Assembly (NCBI GenBank): GCA_040954445.1
Contig: CP144361.1
Location: forward strand, 1,828,293 to 1,892,292
Origin: Burkholderia sp.
Lineage (GTDB): Bacteria; Pseudomonadota; Gammaproteobacteria; Burkholderiales; Burkholderiaceae
Length of the DNA: 64,000 nt
Reading direction: 5' to 3'
Shown: positions 31,187 through 40,440 of the stretch, piece by piece
How the letters are laid out: every line of letters starts with the position of its first letter
Numbering within the stretch: position 1 is the first letter of the stretch
Made by a program: the position numbers and the translations under genes
The notes under the pieces: generated by a model
The model's input: the letters and a program-made list of their open reading frames with translations, nothing else
Told to the model about the DNA's origin: nothing
Databases searched by the model: none

Positions 31187-32178
31187 GAGTCACTGCCTAA
31201 TTTTTCCCAAGAAAATGCGCAAAGACATACACAAGACAGGTAAGCCGAAGGCACGCTACCGTGTCAGGAATTGGGTGGCCTATAATAAAAGTCTGATCAA
31301 CCGGGAGAACGTGACAATATGGATAGATGAAGCCGTCCTTGCCAGAATACCCGACGCCATACCCACCGTGTGGTCGCCCGTATCTATACGGCGATACGCT
31401 GATTCGGATATTATTTAACGTGAAGACCGTCTATCGACTGACCTTGCGCGCCCTGCGAGGTTTCACCCAAAGTCTGCGTGATTTGGCCTTCCCGAGCTTG
31501 CCGGTGCCGAATTACACCACGCTCTGTCGCCGGGCAAAAACGCTTGATGTCGAACTGCCGATCCTTCGCGACAACGAACCGATCCATCTGGTTGTCGACA
31601 GCACCGGTCTGAAGGTCTATGGAGAAGGTGCATGGAAAGTGCCGCCAGCACAGCTACTCGAAGCGGCGCACGTGGGGCGTAAAGTCCATCTCGCGCTCAA
31701 CGCGAATACAGGTCAAGTGCATGCCGCGCTAATGACGAATCAGAATGTGGCTGACGGTGACGCTCTGGCCAAGTTGCTCGACCAGATTCCACGCGAAGAA
31801 CAAATCGATGTCATCGGCGGTGACGGTGCCTACGACACCAAGCCATGCCATGCGGCCATTGCTGCACGCAGTGCTATTCCTTCGATTCCGCCACGCGAGG
31901 GTGCCGCTCATTGGCCAGCGGATATGCCCGGTGCGGCGTGGCGTAATGGCGCGGTTGATGCAATTGCCCGTGACGGTCGTCGAGAATGGAAGCAACACAG
32001 TGGCTACCACCGGCGATCGCTTGCCGAGAATGCGATGTATCGGTTCAAGACGCGCACCGGCAACCGTCTCTGGGCGCGTCAGCGTCATCAACCCCATGGC
32101 GGATCTCGCTGCCCGCAATCCGTTCGTATCGCCTGAAATTATGCCCGTCGATGCCATTGCGTCCTCACGCTCGATTTA
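31187..32178 (+). mobile_element. IS903-group element, both TIRs lost
   Basis: Begins inside the leader and ends inside the 3' TIR, where a 51-bp MITE replaced the last 12 bases. The frame from MRKDIHKTGKPKARY is broken near 31370. It carries the same AWKVPPAQLLEAAHVGRKV segment as the adjoining minus-strand copy, with which it forms an inverted pair. Confidence 0.9.
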
Positions 32179-32229
32179 TTGATCCGCAATTTGCGATTTT
32201 CATTCTTAAAATCACGAATTGCGGTTCAA
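32179..32229. mobile_element. 51-bp IS630-type MITE, TA-flanked
   Basis: An imperfect inverted repeat with ends TTGATCCGCAATT and its complement GAATTGCGGTTCAA. TA lies at 32177-32178 and 32230-32231. It inserted at the TA of an IS903-group TIR. Confidence 0.82.
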
Positions 32230-32361
32230 TAGAACACCCCTGTGCAAATTTTGGCTCAGGCCTGGCTAATCCTACCGACCGAGCTCTAGCCCATTGAGCA
32301 GCAGTATATTGTACTTCACCTTGAAACCGCTACTTCTTCGTCGAAACAATCGAACTTCTCC

Positions 32362-32985
32362 GTGCAAATTCTGATCGCTACCGTTGCTGCTTATTTGATC
32401 GGCTCGGTGTCGTTCGCCGTCGTCGTCAGCGCCTTGATGGGCATCGCTGATCCGCGTTCCTATGGCTCAAAGAACCCCGGCACAACTAACGTACTGCGCA
32501 GTGGCAATAAGAAAGCCGCAATCCTTACCCTACTCGGCGACGCCTTCAAGGGCTGGCTAGCAGTCTGGCTGGTGCGGCACTTCTGGATCGGCAGCGAGAC
32601 TGGCGTGGCACTGGCCTCGATCGACGTGTTCCTCGGCCACCTATACCCGATTTTTTTCCGCTTCCAGGGCGGAAAGGGCGTGGCCACGGCTGCCGGCGTA
32701 CTGCTAGCAATTTTGCCGGCGCTCGGCATCGCTATCCTGCTGAGCTGGCTGGTGATCGTATTCTGCTTCCGCTATGCTTCCTTCGCGGCCCTGGTAGCGG
32801 CCGTGTTCGCGCCGATCTTTGACGTCTGGCTGTGTGGCACACGCGGCAATCCGGCTGCCTGGGCTGTGCTGGCCATGAGCCTGCTGCTGATTTGGCGCCA
32901 CCGAGCCAATATCTCGAAGCTGCTGAAGGGCCAGGAAAGCCGCATCGGCGACAAGAAGCCGACCGAGCTGACGAGCAGCGTCTGA
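32362..32985 (+). CDS. plsY: Glycerol-3-phosphate acyltransferase PlsY
   Basis: The 207-residue membrane enzyme transfers the acyl group of acyl-phosphate to glycerol 3-phosphate, the first step of phospholipid synthesis in the PlsX/PlsY pathway. Family motifs are [19 protein letters not shown], the [10 protein letters not shown] glycine/basic motif and [15 protein letters not shown]. There are five to six hydrophobic helices. The start codon is GTG at 32362. A CTTGAAACCGC box about 50 bp upstream resembles the ones near uppP and ugd. Its usual neighbours are absent; IS DNA lies on both sides. Confidence 0.95.
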   Translation: MQILIATVAAYLIGSVSFAVVVSALMGIADPRSYGSKNPGTTNVLRSGNKKAAILTLLGDAFKGWLAVWLVRHFWIGSETGVALASIDVFLGHLYPIFFRFQGGKGVATAAGVLLAILPALGIAILLSWLVIVFCFRYASFAALVAAVFAPIFDVWLCGTRGNPAAWAVLAMSLLLIWRHRANISKLLKGQESRIGDKKPTELTSSV

Positions 32986-33003
32986 CACGGCCCGCGCCCA
33001 TGG

Positions 33004-33030
33004 GGGTTATTGCATAAAAATTTATGCGCC
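33004..33030. repeat. TIR hairpin debris
   Basis: GGTTATTGCATAAA followed directly by AATTTATGCGCC: two decayed IS903-group TIRs back to back. Confidence 0.6.
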
Positions 33031-33032
33031 AT

Positions 33033-34077
33033 GGCGTTGTTGCATAAATCGAGCGTGAGGACGCAATGGCATCGACGGGCATAATTTCAAGCGATACGAA
33101 CGGATTGCGGACGAGCGAGGTCCGCCATGCGGTTGATGAACGCCGACGCGAGCGGGGTGACCGCGGGTCGCCTGCGCGTCGATGTGACGCGCCCAGAAAC
33201 AGTTTCCGGTGAGGGTCTTGAACCGATACATCGCATTCTCGGCAAGCGATCGCCTGTGGTAGCCACTGTCTTGCTGCCATTCTCGACGACCGTCACGGGC
33301 AATTGCATCAACCGCGCTTACGCCACGCCGCACCGGGCATATCCGCTGGCCAATGAGCGGCACCCTCGCGTGGCGGAATCGAAGGAATAGCACTGCGTGC
33401 AGCAATGACCGCATGGCATGGCTTGGTGTCGTAGTCACCGTCGCCGACGGTGACATCGATTTATTTGTCGCGTGGAATCTGGCCGAGCAACTTGGCCAGA
33501 GCGTCGCCGTCAGCCACATTCTGATGCGTCATTAGCGCGGCATGCACTTGGACCCGTATTCGCGTTGAGCGCGAGACGGACTTTACGCCACGTGCGCCGC
33601 TTCGAGTAGCTGTGCTGGCGCACCCCCTGCTCTTCACCTTCGCCATAGACCTTCAGACCGGTGCTGTCGACATCCAGATGGATTGGTTCATTGTCGCGAA
33701 GGATCGGTAGTTCGACATCAAGCGTTTTTGCCCGGCGACAGAGCGTGGTGTAATTCAGCACCGGCAAGCTCGGGAAGGCTAGATCACGCAGACTTTGGGT
33801 GAAACCTCGCAGGGCGCGCAACGTCAGTCGATAGACGATCTTCACGCCAAGTAATGCCTGAATCAACGTATCGCCGTATAGACACGGGCTACCACGTGTG
33901 GGTATGGCATCGGGTATTCTGGCAAGGACGGCTTCATCTATCCATATTGTCACGTTCCCCCGGTTGATCAGGCCTTCATTATAGGCCGCCCAATTCCTGA
34001 CACGGTAGCGTGCCTTCGGCTCACCTTTCTTGCGTATGTCCTTGCACATTTTCTTGGCAAAAATTAGGCAGTTACTC
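33033..34077 (-). mobile_element. IS903-group element, 5' TIR lost, frameshifted
   Basis: The 3' TIR is at 33033 and the transposase N-terminus MCKDIRK at 34049. Frameshifts lie near 33560, 33625 and 33310. It is cut in the leader at 34077 by a 41-bp TIR-only palindrome. Confidence 0.9.
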
Positions 34078-34118
34078 GGCGTTGTTGCATAAATCGAGTG
34101 GATTTATGCAACAACGCC
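34078..34118. mobile_element. 41-bp TIR-only palindrome
   Basis: Two 18-bp TIRs (GGCGTTGTTGCATAAATC) face each other around the 5-bp centre GAGTG. It is the smallest member of the palindromic mini-element series. Confidence 0.88.
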
Positions 34119-34201
34119 GTTTACGTAGGTGATAACATGGGCGTGCCCAAACCGTTGCGCATAAACGTCGCCGACCCTCGCTAGATTGATGCAATAACGC
34201 C
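34119..34201 (-). mobile_element. IS903-group 5'-end fragment, diverged
   Basis: Leader and TIR remnant (ATTGATGCAATAACGCC) on the minus strand, cut by the palindrome on its left. Confidence 0.7.
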
Positions 34202-34260
34202 TCGGCATGGCGCGCGTCAGTCTCATCTGCAGCTGTTTCAACTATTGAACAGGAACGACC

Positions 34261-35199
34261 TTGGCTACGCTGATTTGCGGTTCGATTGCTTACGATAATA
34301 TCATGACCTTCGAAGGTCGGTTCCGGGAGCACATCCTGCCCGATCAGGTTCACCTCATCAACCTGAGCTTCCTAGTGCCGACTATGCGCCGCGAGTTCGG
34401 TGGCTGCGCCGGCAACATCGGCTACGCCCTCCATGCGCTGGGCGGCGAGGCCCACGTGATGGGGACGCTCGGCGCAATCGACGCGCAGCTCTATCTCGAC
34501 CGCTTCGACTCGCTCGGCCTGTCTCGCCAGTTTGTGCGCGAGGTGCCCGACACGTATTCGGCCCAGGCGATGATCACCACCGACCTGGACAACAACCAGA
34601 TCGCCGCCTTCCACCCGGGTGCGATGATGCAGTCGCACTTGAACCACGCTGGCGAAGCGCAGGGTATCAAGCTCGCGATCGTCGGGCCGGACGGCTTCCA
34701 GGGTATGGTCCAGCACGTCGAGGAACTCGCCAAAGCGGGCGTGCCCTTCGTATTCGATCCAGGCCAGGGCCTGCCACTGTTTGACCGCAGCACGCTGCGG
34801 CGCAGCATTGAACTTGCGACCTATCTGGCTGTCAACGACTACGAAACCAAATTAGTGAGCGACAAGACAGGCTGGTCCGAAGAGGAAATCGCGAGCCGGG
34901 TTTATGCCATGATCATTACGTGCGGAGAACGTGGTGCCACGATTCGTCACCGCGACGGCACGGAGCAGATCCCGGTCGTGCAGGCGGAAAAGATCGTCGA
35001 TCCGACTGGTTGCGGCGATGCCTTCCGTGGCGGTCTGCTGTATGGGATTGAGAAGGGTCTAGACTGGGCGACCACCGGTTGCCTCGCGAGCCTGATGGGG
35101 TCGATCAAGATCGCCCACTCGGGTCCGCAAACGTACACGCTGGGCCGCGCGGAAATCTTGTCCCGCTTCAAGACTGCGTTCGGCTACAGCATCGAATGA
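34261..35199 (+). CDS. PfkB-family carbohydrate (adenosine-type) kinase
   Basis: A 312-residue ribokinase-fold kinase. The N-terminal ATLICGSIAYDNIMTFEGRF, the GGCAGNIGYAL substrate-binding stretch and the C-terminal catalytic DPTGCGDAFRGGLLYG are clear. The start codon is TTG at 34261 with AGGAAC upstream. Database entries of this type are named carbohydrate kinase or adenosine kinase; the sequence alone does not settle whether the substrate is adenosine or a sugar. The lipoprotein gene follows after 22 bp, so the two may be co-transcribed. Upstream is IS debris. Confidence 0.9.
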   Translation: MATLICGSIAYDNIMTFEGRFREHILPDQVHLINLSFLVPTMRREFGGCAGNIGYALHALGGEAHVMGTLGAIDAQLYLDRFDSLGLSRQFVREVPDTYSAQAMITTDLDNNQIAAFHPGAMMQSHLNHAGEAQGIKLAIVGPDGFQGMVQHVEELAKAGVPFVFDPGQGLPLFDRSTLRRSIELATYLAVNDYETKLVSDKTGWSEEEIASRVYAMIITCGERGATIRHRDGTEQIPVVQAEKIVDPTGCGDAFRGGLLYGIEKGLDWATTGCLASLMGSIKIAHSGPQTYTLGRAEILSRFKTAFGYSIE

Positions 35200-35221
35200 G
35201 ATTCGTTGGAGAAAACCACAT

Positions 35222-35698
35222 ATGCTGACCAGGAAAATTCTCACGCTCGCCGTGATGATCACTACCTCGATATCGCTCGCAGGCTGCTTCACGCCGCCGG
35301 GTTCCGCCGATGTCTATAGCGCGAGCCAGGCGCAGCGTGAACAGACGGTGCGCCTCGGTACCATCGAGAGCGTGCGCGCAGTGCGCATCGAGAGCGATAC
35401 CGGTGGCGGCTCGACGCTCGGCACGCTCGGTGGCGGTGCGCTCGGTGCCGTGGCCGGCAGTGCGGTCGGTGGTGGCAAAGGCTCGATCTTAACTTCGATC
35501 GTCAGCGGCCTCGCCGGCGCGGTCGCGGGCAATGCAATCGGCCAGAACATGAGTTCGGCGAATGGTGTGGAAATCACTGTGCGCCTCGATAACGGCGCTC
35601 TGCGCTCGATAACGCAGGCCGCCACGCCGGAAGTATTCCATGCAGGCGATCGCGTCCGTTTGTTGTCCAGCAACGGCGTGACTCGCGTCACGCACTGA
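35222..35698 (+). CDS. Glycine-zipper 2TM outer-membrane lipoprotein (SlyB/Pcp-like)
   Basis: A 158-residue lipoprotein: a basic N-terminus and hydrophobic signal ending in lipobox LAGC (Cys at about 22), then a region of two glycine-rich helices (GGGALGAVAGSAVGGG and GLAGAVAGNAIG) typical of the glycine-zipper 2TM family. The C-terminal domain ends RVRLLSSNGVTRVTH. Such proteins sit in the outer membrane and respond to envelope stress in other bacteria. GGAG lies 10 bp before the ATG. It needs Lgt (24324) for maturation. Confidence 0.92.
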   Translation: MLTRKILTLAVMITTSISLAGCFTPPGSADVYSASQAQREQTVRLGTIESVRAVRIESDTGGGSTLGTLGGGALGAVAGSAVGGGKGSILTSIVSGLAGAVAGNAIGQNMSSANGVEITVRLDNGALRSITQAATPEVFHAGDRVRLLSSNGVTRVTH

Positions 35699-35733
35699 AC
35701 GAGGAGACCTCAGCGCGCAGCGCCAGTCTCGAC

Positions 35734-35895
35734 GGCGTTGTTGCATAAATCAAGTGCGAGGACGCAATGGCATCCACGGGCATATTGATCACGAATTTCG
35801 GATCAAGAATTTCAGGCGATATGAACGGATTGCGGACGAGCGCGGTCCGCAATCCGTTCCGTTGCGTCCTCACACTCGATTTATGCAACAACGCC
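35734..35895. mobile_element. Palindromic mini-element with nested micro-palindrome, 162 bp
   Basis: IS903 3' end doubled head to head, with complete TIRs at both ends. The right arm lacks a ~29-bp segment present in the left arm. A 22-bp micro-palindrome lies at 35785-35806, flanked by TA on the left and GA on the right. The copy at 36630-36791 has the same structure and differs at about seven positions. Confidence 0.9.
35785..35806. mobile_element. 22-bp micro-palindrome nested in a mini-element
   Basis: TTGATC…GATCAA inserted at the TA of the GGGCATAATTTC segment of the IS903 3' end; the right-hand duplicate is mutated to GA. Confidence 0.85.
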
Positions 35896-36347
35896 GTTCG
35901 ACATCAAGCATTTTTGCCCGGCGACAGAGCGTGGTGTAATTCGGCACTGGAAAGCTCGGGAAGGCCAGATCGCGCAGACTTTGGGTGAAACCTTGCAGGG
36001 CGCGCAACGTCAGTCGATAGACGGTCTTCAAGCCAAGTAATGCTTGAATCAGCGTATCGCTGTATAGACACGGACGACCACGTGTGGGTATGGCATCGGG
36101 TATTCTGGCAAGGACGGCTTCATCTATCCATATTGTCACGTTCCCCCGGTTGATCAGGCCTTCATTATAGGCCGCCCAATTCCTGACACGGTAGTGTGCC
36201 TTCGGCTCACCTTTCTTGTGTATGTCCTTGCGTATTTTCTTGGCAAAAATTAGGCAGTTACTCTGGAATCTGACTTGATAGGAGGCTGGCCTCGCGACCG
36301 TTGCGCGTAAACGTCAACGGATCTCGCTCGATTTATGCAACAACGCC
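35896..36347 (-). mobile_element. IS903-group 5' fragment
   Basis: The minus-strand 5' TIR (ending 36347), leader and about the first 100 transposase codons, in an open frame down to the junction with the mini-element at 35896. Confidence 0.88.
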
Positions 36348-36629
36348 CCAGTTGCTTGACCAAATTCCACGCGAAGAACAAATCGATCTCATCGGCGGTG
36401 ACGGTGCCTAGGACACCAAGCCATGCCATGCTGCCATTGCTGCACGCAGTGCTATTCCTTCCATTCCGCCACGCGAAGGTGCCGCTCATTGGCCAGAGGA
36501 TATGCCTGGTGCGGTCTGGCGTAATGGGGCGGTTGATGCAATTGCCCGTGACGGTCGTCGAAAATGGAAACAAGACAGTGGCTACCACCGGCGATCGCTT
36601 GCCGAGAATGCGATGTATCGGTTCAAGAC
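36348..36629 (+). mobile_element. IS903-group internal fragment
   Basis: Transposase codons from about LLDQIPREEQID to ENAMYRFKT in plus orientation with no ends of its own, between a TIR and a mini-element. One stop (TAG at 36411) interrupts it. Confidence 0.87.
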
Positions 36630-36791
36630 GGCGTTGTTGCATAAATCAAGCGCGAAGACGCAATGGCATCGACGGGCATATTGATCACGAATTTCGGATC
36701 AATAATTTCAAGCGATATGAACGGATTGCGGACGAGCGAGGTCCGCAATCCGTTCCATTGCGTCCTCACACTCGATTTATGCAACAACGCC
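36630..36791. mobile_element. Palindromic mini-element with nested micro-palindrome, 162 bp
   Basis: The sister copy of 35734-35895: the same one-arm deletion and the same nested 22-bp palindrome (36681-36702), here with a perfect TA duplication (36679-36680, 36703-36704). Confidence 0.92.
36681..36702. mobile_element. 22-bp micro-palindrome with perfect TA duplication
   Basis: TTGATC…GATCAA between TA dinucleotides, inside the left arm of the mini-element. Confidence 0.88.
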
Positions 36792-36816
36792 GATCAATAG
36801 TGTAATAACGCCCCCG

Positions 36817-37812
36817 TTACAGGAGGCCGAACGATGCGAGCACTCCCTTCACCTGGGACAGCGAGGGCTGCGCGCCGGTCGTGCCGAGATTGACGACGTT
36901 CGGCGACCAGTAGCCGCCCGTGCGCCATGCGGTGGCGCAATTGTACAGTTCGACCGTTGGGCGCCTGAGCGCCGCCGCGATGTGTACGAGGCCGGTATCG
37001 ACACCGACCGTGGCCGCCGCGCCGTCGACCAGGCCCACCACGGCCGGCAGCGACATTTTTGGCGGCACGATCGCGACCGCACCGAACTCCCTGGCCAGCC
37101 GCTCGCTGGCGGCGCGCTCCACCTCGCTGCCCCAGGGTAACACCAGCGACGCGCCACGCTGCACTAGCGCTTGGCCGAGCTCGATCCAGGCGGCGTCGGG
37201 CCATTGCTTGTCTGCGCGCGACGTCGCATGGACGAAGACCACGTACGGTACCGGAAACTTCAGTTCTGCAGCCGCCAGCGCGCGTGCTGCCTGATGCGTA
37301 TTAAGACCGAAATCAAGCTCGTCGTCAGGCGACAGTGCTGGGTCGCCCAGAGCCGCGGCTACCAACTGGCGCGTGCGCTCCACCACGTGGGTACGCGGCG
37401 CGATCGGCACGCAGTGGCGGTAGAAGAACCGCACTGGCCATTCATAGCCGGCACCGTCTGTGCGGTTAGCCAGGCCGGTCAGTGGGCCGCGCGCCCAACT
37501 CGCCACCCAGGCGCTCTTGATCAGCCCCTGGCAGTCGATCACTAAATCGTAATGCTTGTCGGCGATTTGCCGGCGAAACGCACGGATCTCGCGCCAGGTC
37601 CGCGCGCTGCCTAGAGACTTTCGCCAGCGCCGCAGCGAAAACGGCAGCACCTTGCGCACGCCGTTTACCAGTTTGACCAGCTCGACGAAGTCTTCCTCGA
37701 CGAGCCAGTCGATCTGGGCATTCGGGTGGCGCCGGTGAATGTCGGCGATCACCGGCATATTGTGTACGACATCACCAAGCGACGAGACGCGTACGATTAG
37801 AATTTTATGCAC
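36817..37812 (-). CDS. waaC: Lipopolysaccharide heptosyltransferase I
   Basis: The 331-residue GT9 enzyme adds the first L,D-heptose to Kdo in the inner core of LPS at the cytoplasmic face of the inner membrane. The N-terminal HKILIVRVSSLGDVVHNMPV and the ADP-heptose-site motif VGVDTGLVHIAAALRRPTV are clear. I place the start at GTG 37812; upstream in-frame codons are not family-like. The donor heptose pathway includes rfaE1 (15766). A phosphomannomutase gene lies ~240 bp upstream on the same strand, separated by a 77-bp mini-element, so co-transcription may be disturbed. Confidence 0.94.
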   Translation of the reverse strand: MHKILIVRVSSLGDVVHNMPVIADIHRRHPNAQIDWLVEEDFVELVKLVNGVRKVLPFSLRRWRKSLGSARTWREIRAFRRQIADKHYDLVIDCQGLIKSAWVASWARGPLTGLANRTDGAGYEWPVRFFYRHCVPIAPRTHVVERTRQLVAAALGDPALSPDDELDFGLNTHQAARALAAAELKFPVPYVVFVHATSRADKQWPDAAWIELGQALVQRGASLVLPWGSEVERAASERLAREFGAVAIVPPKMSLPAVVGLVDGAAATVGVDTGLVHIAAALRRPTVELYNCATAWRTGGYWSPNVVNLGTTGAQPSLSQVKGVLASFGLL

Positions 37813-37873
37813 GCTAAAAATCGACAAAAAACCAGTACAGCCTAAAAAGCACAATTTTATTGCGTCGGCGGAT

Positions 37874-37950
37874 GGCATTGTTGCATAAATCGAGCGAGAT
37901 CCGTTGACGTTTACGCGCAACGGATCTCGCTCGATTTATGCAACAATGCC
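37874..37950. mobile_element. Palindromic mini-element (IS903 5' end doubled), 77 bp
   Basis: Two 33-34 bp segments of the transposase-proximal end (TIR GGCATTG…, then GAGCGAGATCCGTTG) face each other around a 9-bp centre. It is the only large palindrome in the window built from the 5' end rather than the 3' end. Confidence 0.9.
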
Positions 37951-38052
37951 TCTGCGAATCAATATCCCGTAAACGGGAGTGGCGGGAGGGAACATGTGGC
38001 GACCGGGAGCCGTTGGGCACGGTTCCGGCGCATCAGGCAAGGCTCTCGGGCC

Positions 38053-39447
38053 TCAGAATGGCAGCTTCGCGTCGGGCTTGGCGGTCGTCAGCGCGCGGCG
38101 GAATTCGCCCTTGATGCGCGCCAGAGCCTCGACCGAATTCGCCTCGAAACGCAGCACCACCACCGGTGTGGTGTTCGAGGAACGCGCTAAGCCGAAACCG
38201 TCTGGATACTCGACGCGCAGGCCGTCGATCGTGATGACCTCGTCGGCGCCCTCGAACTGCGCGGCCTGGTGTAGCTTCTCGATCAGCACGACGTTCTCGC
38301 CTTCTTCAAGCTTGAGCTGCAGTTCCGGCGTCGATTTGGCGTTTGGAAGGCTATTGAGCAGCGCGCTCGGATCGGCCACCCGCGCGAGAATTTCGAGCAG
38401 ACGCGCGCCGGCATAGAGGCCGTCGTCGAAGCCGTACCAGCGATCTTTGAAGAACACGTGGCCGCTCATCTCCCCGGCCAACGGCGCGCCGGTCTCGCGC
38501 AGCTTGGCCTTCACCAGTGAATGCCCGGTCTTCCACATCAGCGGCTTTCCGCCCTTCTCGCGGATCCACGGTGCTAGGTTGCGGGTACACTTGACGTCGT
38601 AGATGATCTGCGCGCCGGGGTTGCGCGACAGCACTTCCTCGGCAAACAGCATCATTTGGCGATCTGGATAGATGATCTGGCCGTCCTTGGTGACTATGCC
38701 GAGGCGGTCGCCGTCGCCGTCGAAGGCCAAGCCGAGCTCGGCATCGGTTTCTTTCAGCGCGCAGATCATATCCTGAAGGTTCTCGGGATGTGCCGGGTCC
38801 GGGTGGTGATTCGGGAAGTTGCCGTCGATCTCGGTGAACAGCTCGACCAGCTCGCAGTCGAGCGCTTTGAACAGGCGCGGTGCCAGTTCGCCGGCCACAC
38901 CGTTGCCGGTGTCGACCACGATCTTCAGCGGACGTGCCAGCTTGATGTCGCTGACGATGCGCTGCAGGTAGGTAGCAGCCACGTCGTGTTGCAGGTAGCT
39001 GCCGCTGCCCTCGGCATAATCGCCGGAAACGATGCGGCGGTATAGCGCCTGGATCTGCTCGCCGTAGATCGCCGCGCCGCGCAGCACTATCTTGAAGCCA
39101 TTGTAGTCGGGCGGATTGTGGCTGCCGGTTACGACGATGCAGGAATCCACGCGCCGCTCGCCGTTGGCCAACGGCAGCGGCACGCTGGCCGCGAAATAAC
39201 CGACCGGGGTCGGAACCATACCGACGTCGACCACATCGACGCCCGCCGCGCGCAGGCCATAGGCCAGCGAAGCAATCAGTTCCGGGCCGGAAAGCCGACC
39301 ATCGCGTGCGACCACCACCGCGTCGCCGCCCTGAGCGCGAACCTCGCTGCCAAAGGCCTGCCCGATCGAGCGGGCAACCGAGGTATTGAGCGTCTTGCCG
39401 ACTACGCCACGAATGTCATACGCTTTGAAGATAGATTGCGCAATCAT
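38053..39447 (-). CDS. Phosphomannomutase/phosphoglucomutase
   Basis: A 464-residue alpha-D-phosphohexomutase interconverting hexose 6- and 1-phosphates (AlgC/ManB/CpsG type), supplying GDP-mannose or glucose-1-phosphate for LPS and exopolysaccharide. The phosphoserine loop is VVTGSHNPPDYNGFK, the metal loop AFDGDGDRLG, and the sugar loop GEMSGHVFF. The start is MIAQSIFKAYDIRG at 39447. Neighbours on the same strand are waaC and a GT2 glycosyltransferase, which fits surface-polysaccharide supply. IS DNA begins within 70 bp upstream. Confidence 0.95.
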   Translation of the reverse strand: MIAQSIFKAYDIRGVVGKTLNTSVARSIGQAFGSEVRAQGGDAVVVARDGRLSGPELIASLAYGLRAAGVDVVDVGMVPTPVGYFAASVPLPLANGERRVDSCIVVTGSHNPPDYNGFKIVLRGAAIYGEQIQALYRRIVSGDYAEGSGSYLQHDVAATYLQRIVSDIKLARPLKIVVDTGNGVAGELAPRLFKALDCELVELFTEIDGNFPNHHPDPAHPENLQDMICALKETDAELGLAFDGDGDRLGIVTKDGQIIYPDRQMMLFAEEVLSRNPGAQIIYDVKCTRNLAPWIREKGGKPLMWKTGHSLVKAKLRETGAPLAGEMSGHVFFKDRWYGFDDGLYAGARLLEILARVADPSALLNSLPNAKSTPELQLKLEEGENVVLIEKLHQAAQFEGADEVITIDGLRVEYPDGFGLARSSNTTPVVVLRFEANSVEALARIKGEFRRALTTAKPDAKLPF

Positions 39448-39459
39448 CGACTTACTCTC

Positions 39460-39516
39460 TATGGTATTTTGCATAAATCTGGCAAGGGCCGGTGACATTT
39501 ATTGATCAGCAATTGT
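39460..39516. repeat. IS903/IS630 end debris
   Basis: TTTTGCATAAATCTGGC with CCGGTGACATTTA resembles a 5' end, interrupted by a partial TTGATCAGCAATTGTGG of IS630 type. Confidence 0.55.
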
Positions 39517-39653
39517 GGCGTGTTGCATAAATCGAGCGCGAGGACGCAATGGCATCGACGGGCACAATTTCAGGCAATACGAACAGATTGCCGACGAGCA
39601 AGGTCCGCAGTTTGTTCCATTGCGTCCTCAAGCTCGATTTATGCAACAACGCC
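39517..39653. mobile_element. Palindromic mini-element without nested insert, 137 bp
   Basis: The same right-arm deletion as in 35734-35895 and 36630-36791 but no 22-bp insert; the corresponding site reads GGGCACAATTTC. It serves as the empty-site relative. Confidence 0.88.
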
Positions 39654-40369
39654 CAGCCGATGAAATCGATTTGTTCTTTGCGTGGAATCTGGTCAAGCAA
39701 CTTGGCCAGAGCGGCACCGTCAGCCACATGCTGATGCGTCATTAGCGCGGCATGCACTTAACCCGTATTCGCGTTGAGCGCGAGATGGACTTTACGCCAC
39801 GTGGGCCGCTTCGAGTAGCCATGCTGGCGCCCACCTTCCATTCACCTTCGCCATAGACCTTCAGACCGGTGCTGTCGACAGCCAGATAGATCGGTTCGTT
39901 GTCGCGAAAGATTGGCAGTTCGATATCAAGCGTTTTTGCCCGGCGACAGAGCGTGGTGTAATTCGGCACCGGCAAGCTCGGGAAGGCCAAATCACTCAGA
40001 CTTTGGGTGAAACCTTGCAGGGTGCGCAACGTCAGTCGATAGACGGTCTTCACGCCAAGTAATGCCTGAATCAGCGTATCGCCTTATAGACACGGGCGAC
40101 CACGTGTGGGTATGGCATCCGGGTATTCTGGCAAGGACGGCTTCATCTATCCATATTGTTACGTTCCCCCGGTTGATCAGGCCTTCATTATAGGCCGCCC
40201 AATTCCTGACACGGTAGCGTGCCTTCGGCTCACCTTTCTTGTGTATGTCCTTGCGCATTTTCTTGGCAAAAATTAGGCAGTTACTCTGGAATCTGACTTG
40301 ATAGGAGGCTGGCCCCGCGACCGTTGCGCGTAAACGTCAACGGATCTCGCTCGATTTATGCAAAAACGC
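39654..40369 (-). mobile_element. IS903-group element, 3' part lost
   Basis: The 5' TIR (slightly altered, TTTATGCAAAAACGC) ends at 40369. Minus-strand transposase runs from MRKDIHK at 40258 to about NVADGAALAKLLDQIP, with frameshifts near 40115 and 39830. It is cut by the mini-element. Confidence 0.88.
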
Positions 40370-40440
40370 AAAAAGAAGAGAAGGAACAAATGCAAGGTGG
40401 TCGCCTGTCGGAGGGCCCCCGTGAGTACGGTGTAGGAAGC

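Noticed and set aside
31187..32178. A composite transposon carried by the inverted IS pair
   Set aside because: The two copies meet directly with no cargo between them and the plus copy has lost both TIRs.
35734..36791. Two separate old IS remnants rather than a mini-element family
   Set aside because: Both copies share an identical one-arm deletion and the same nested palindrome, which independent remnants would not.
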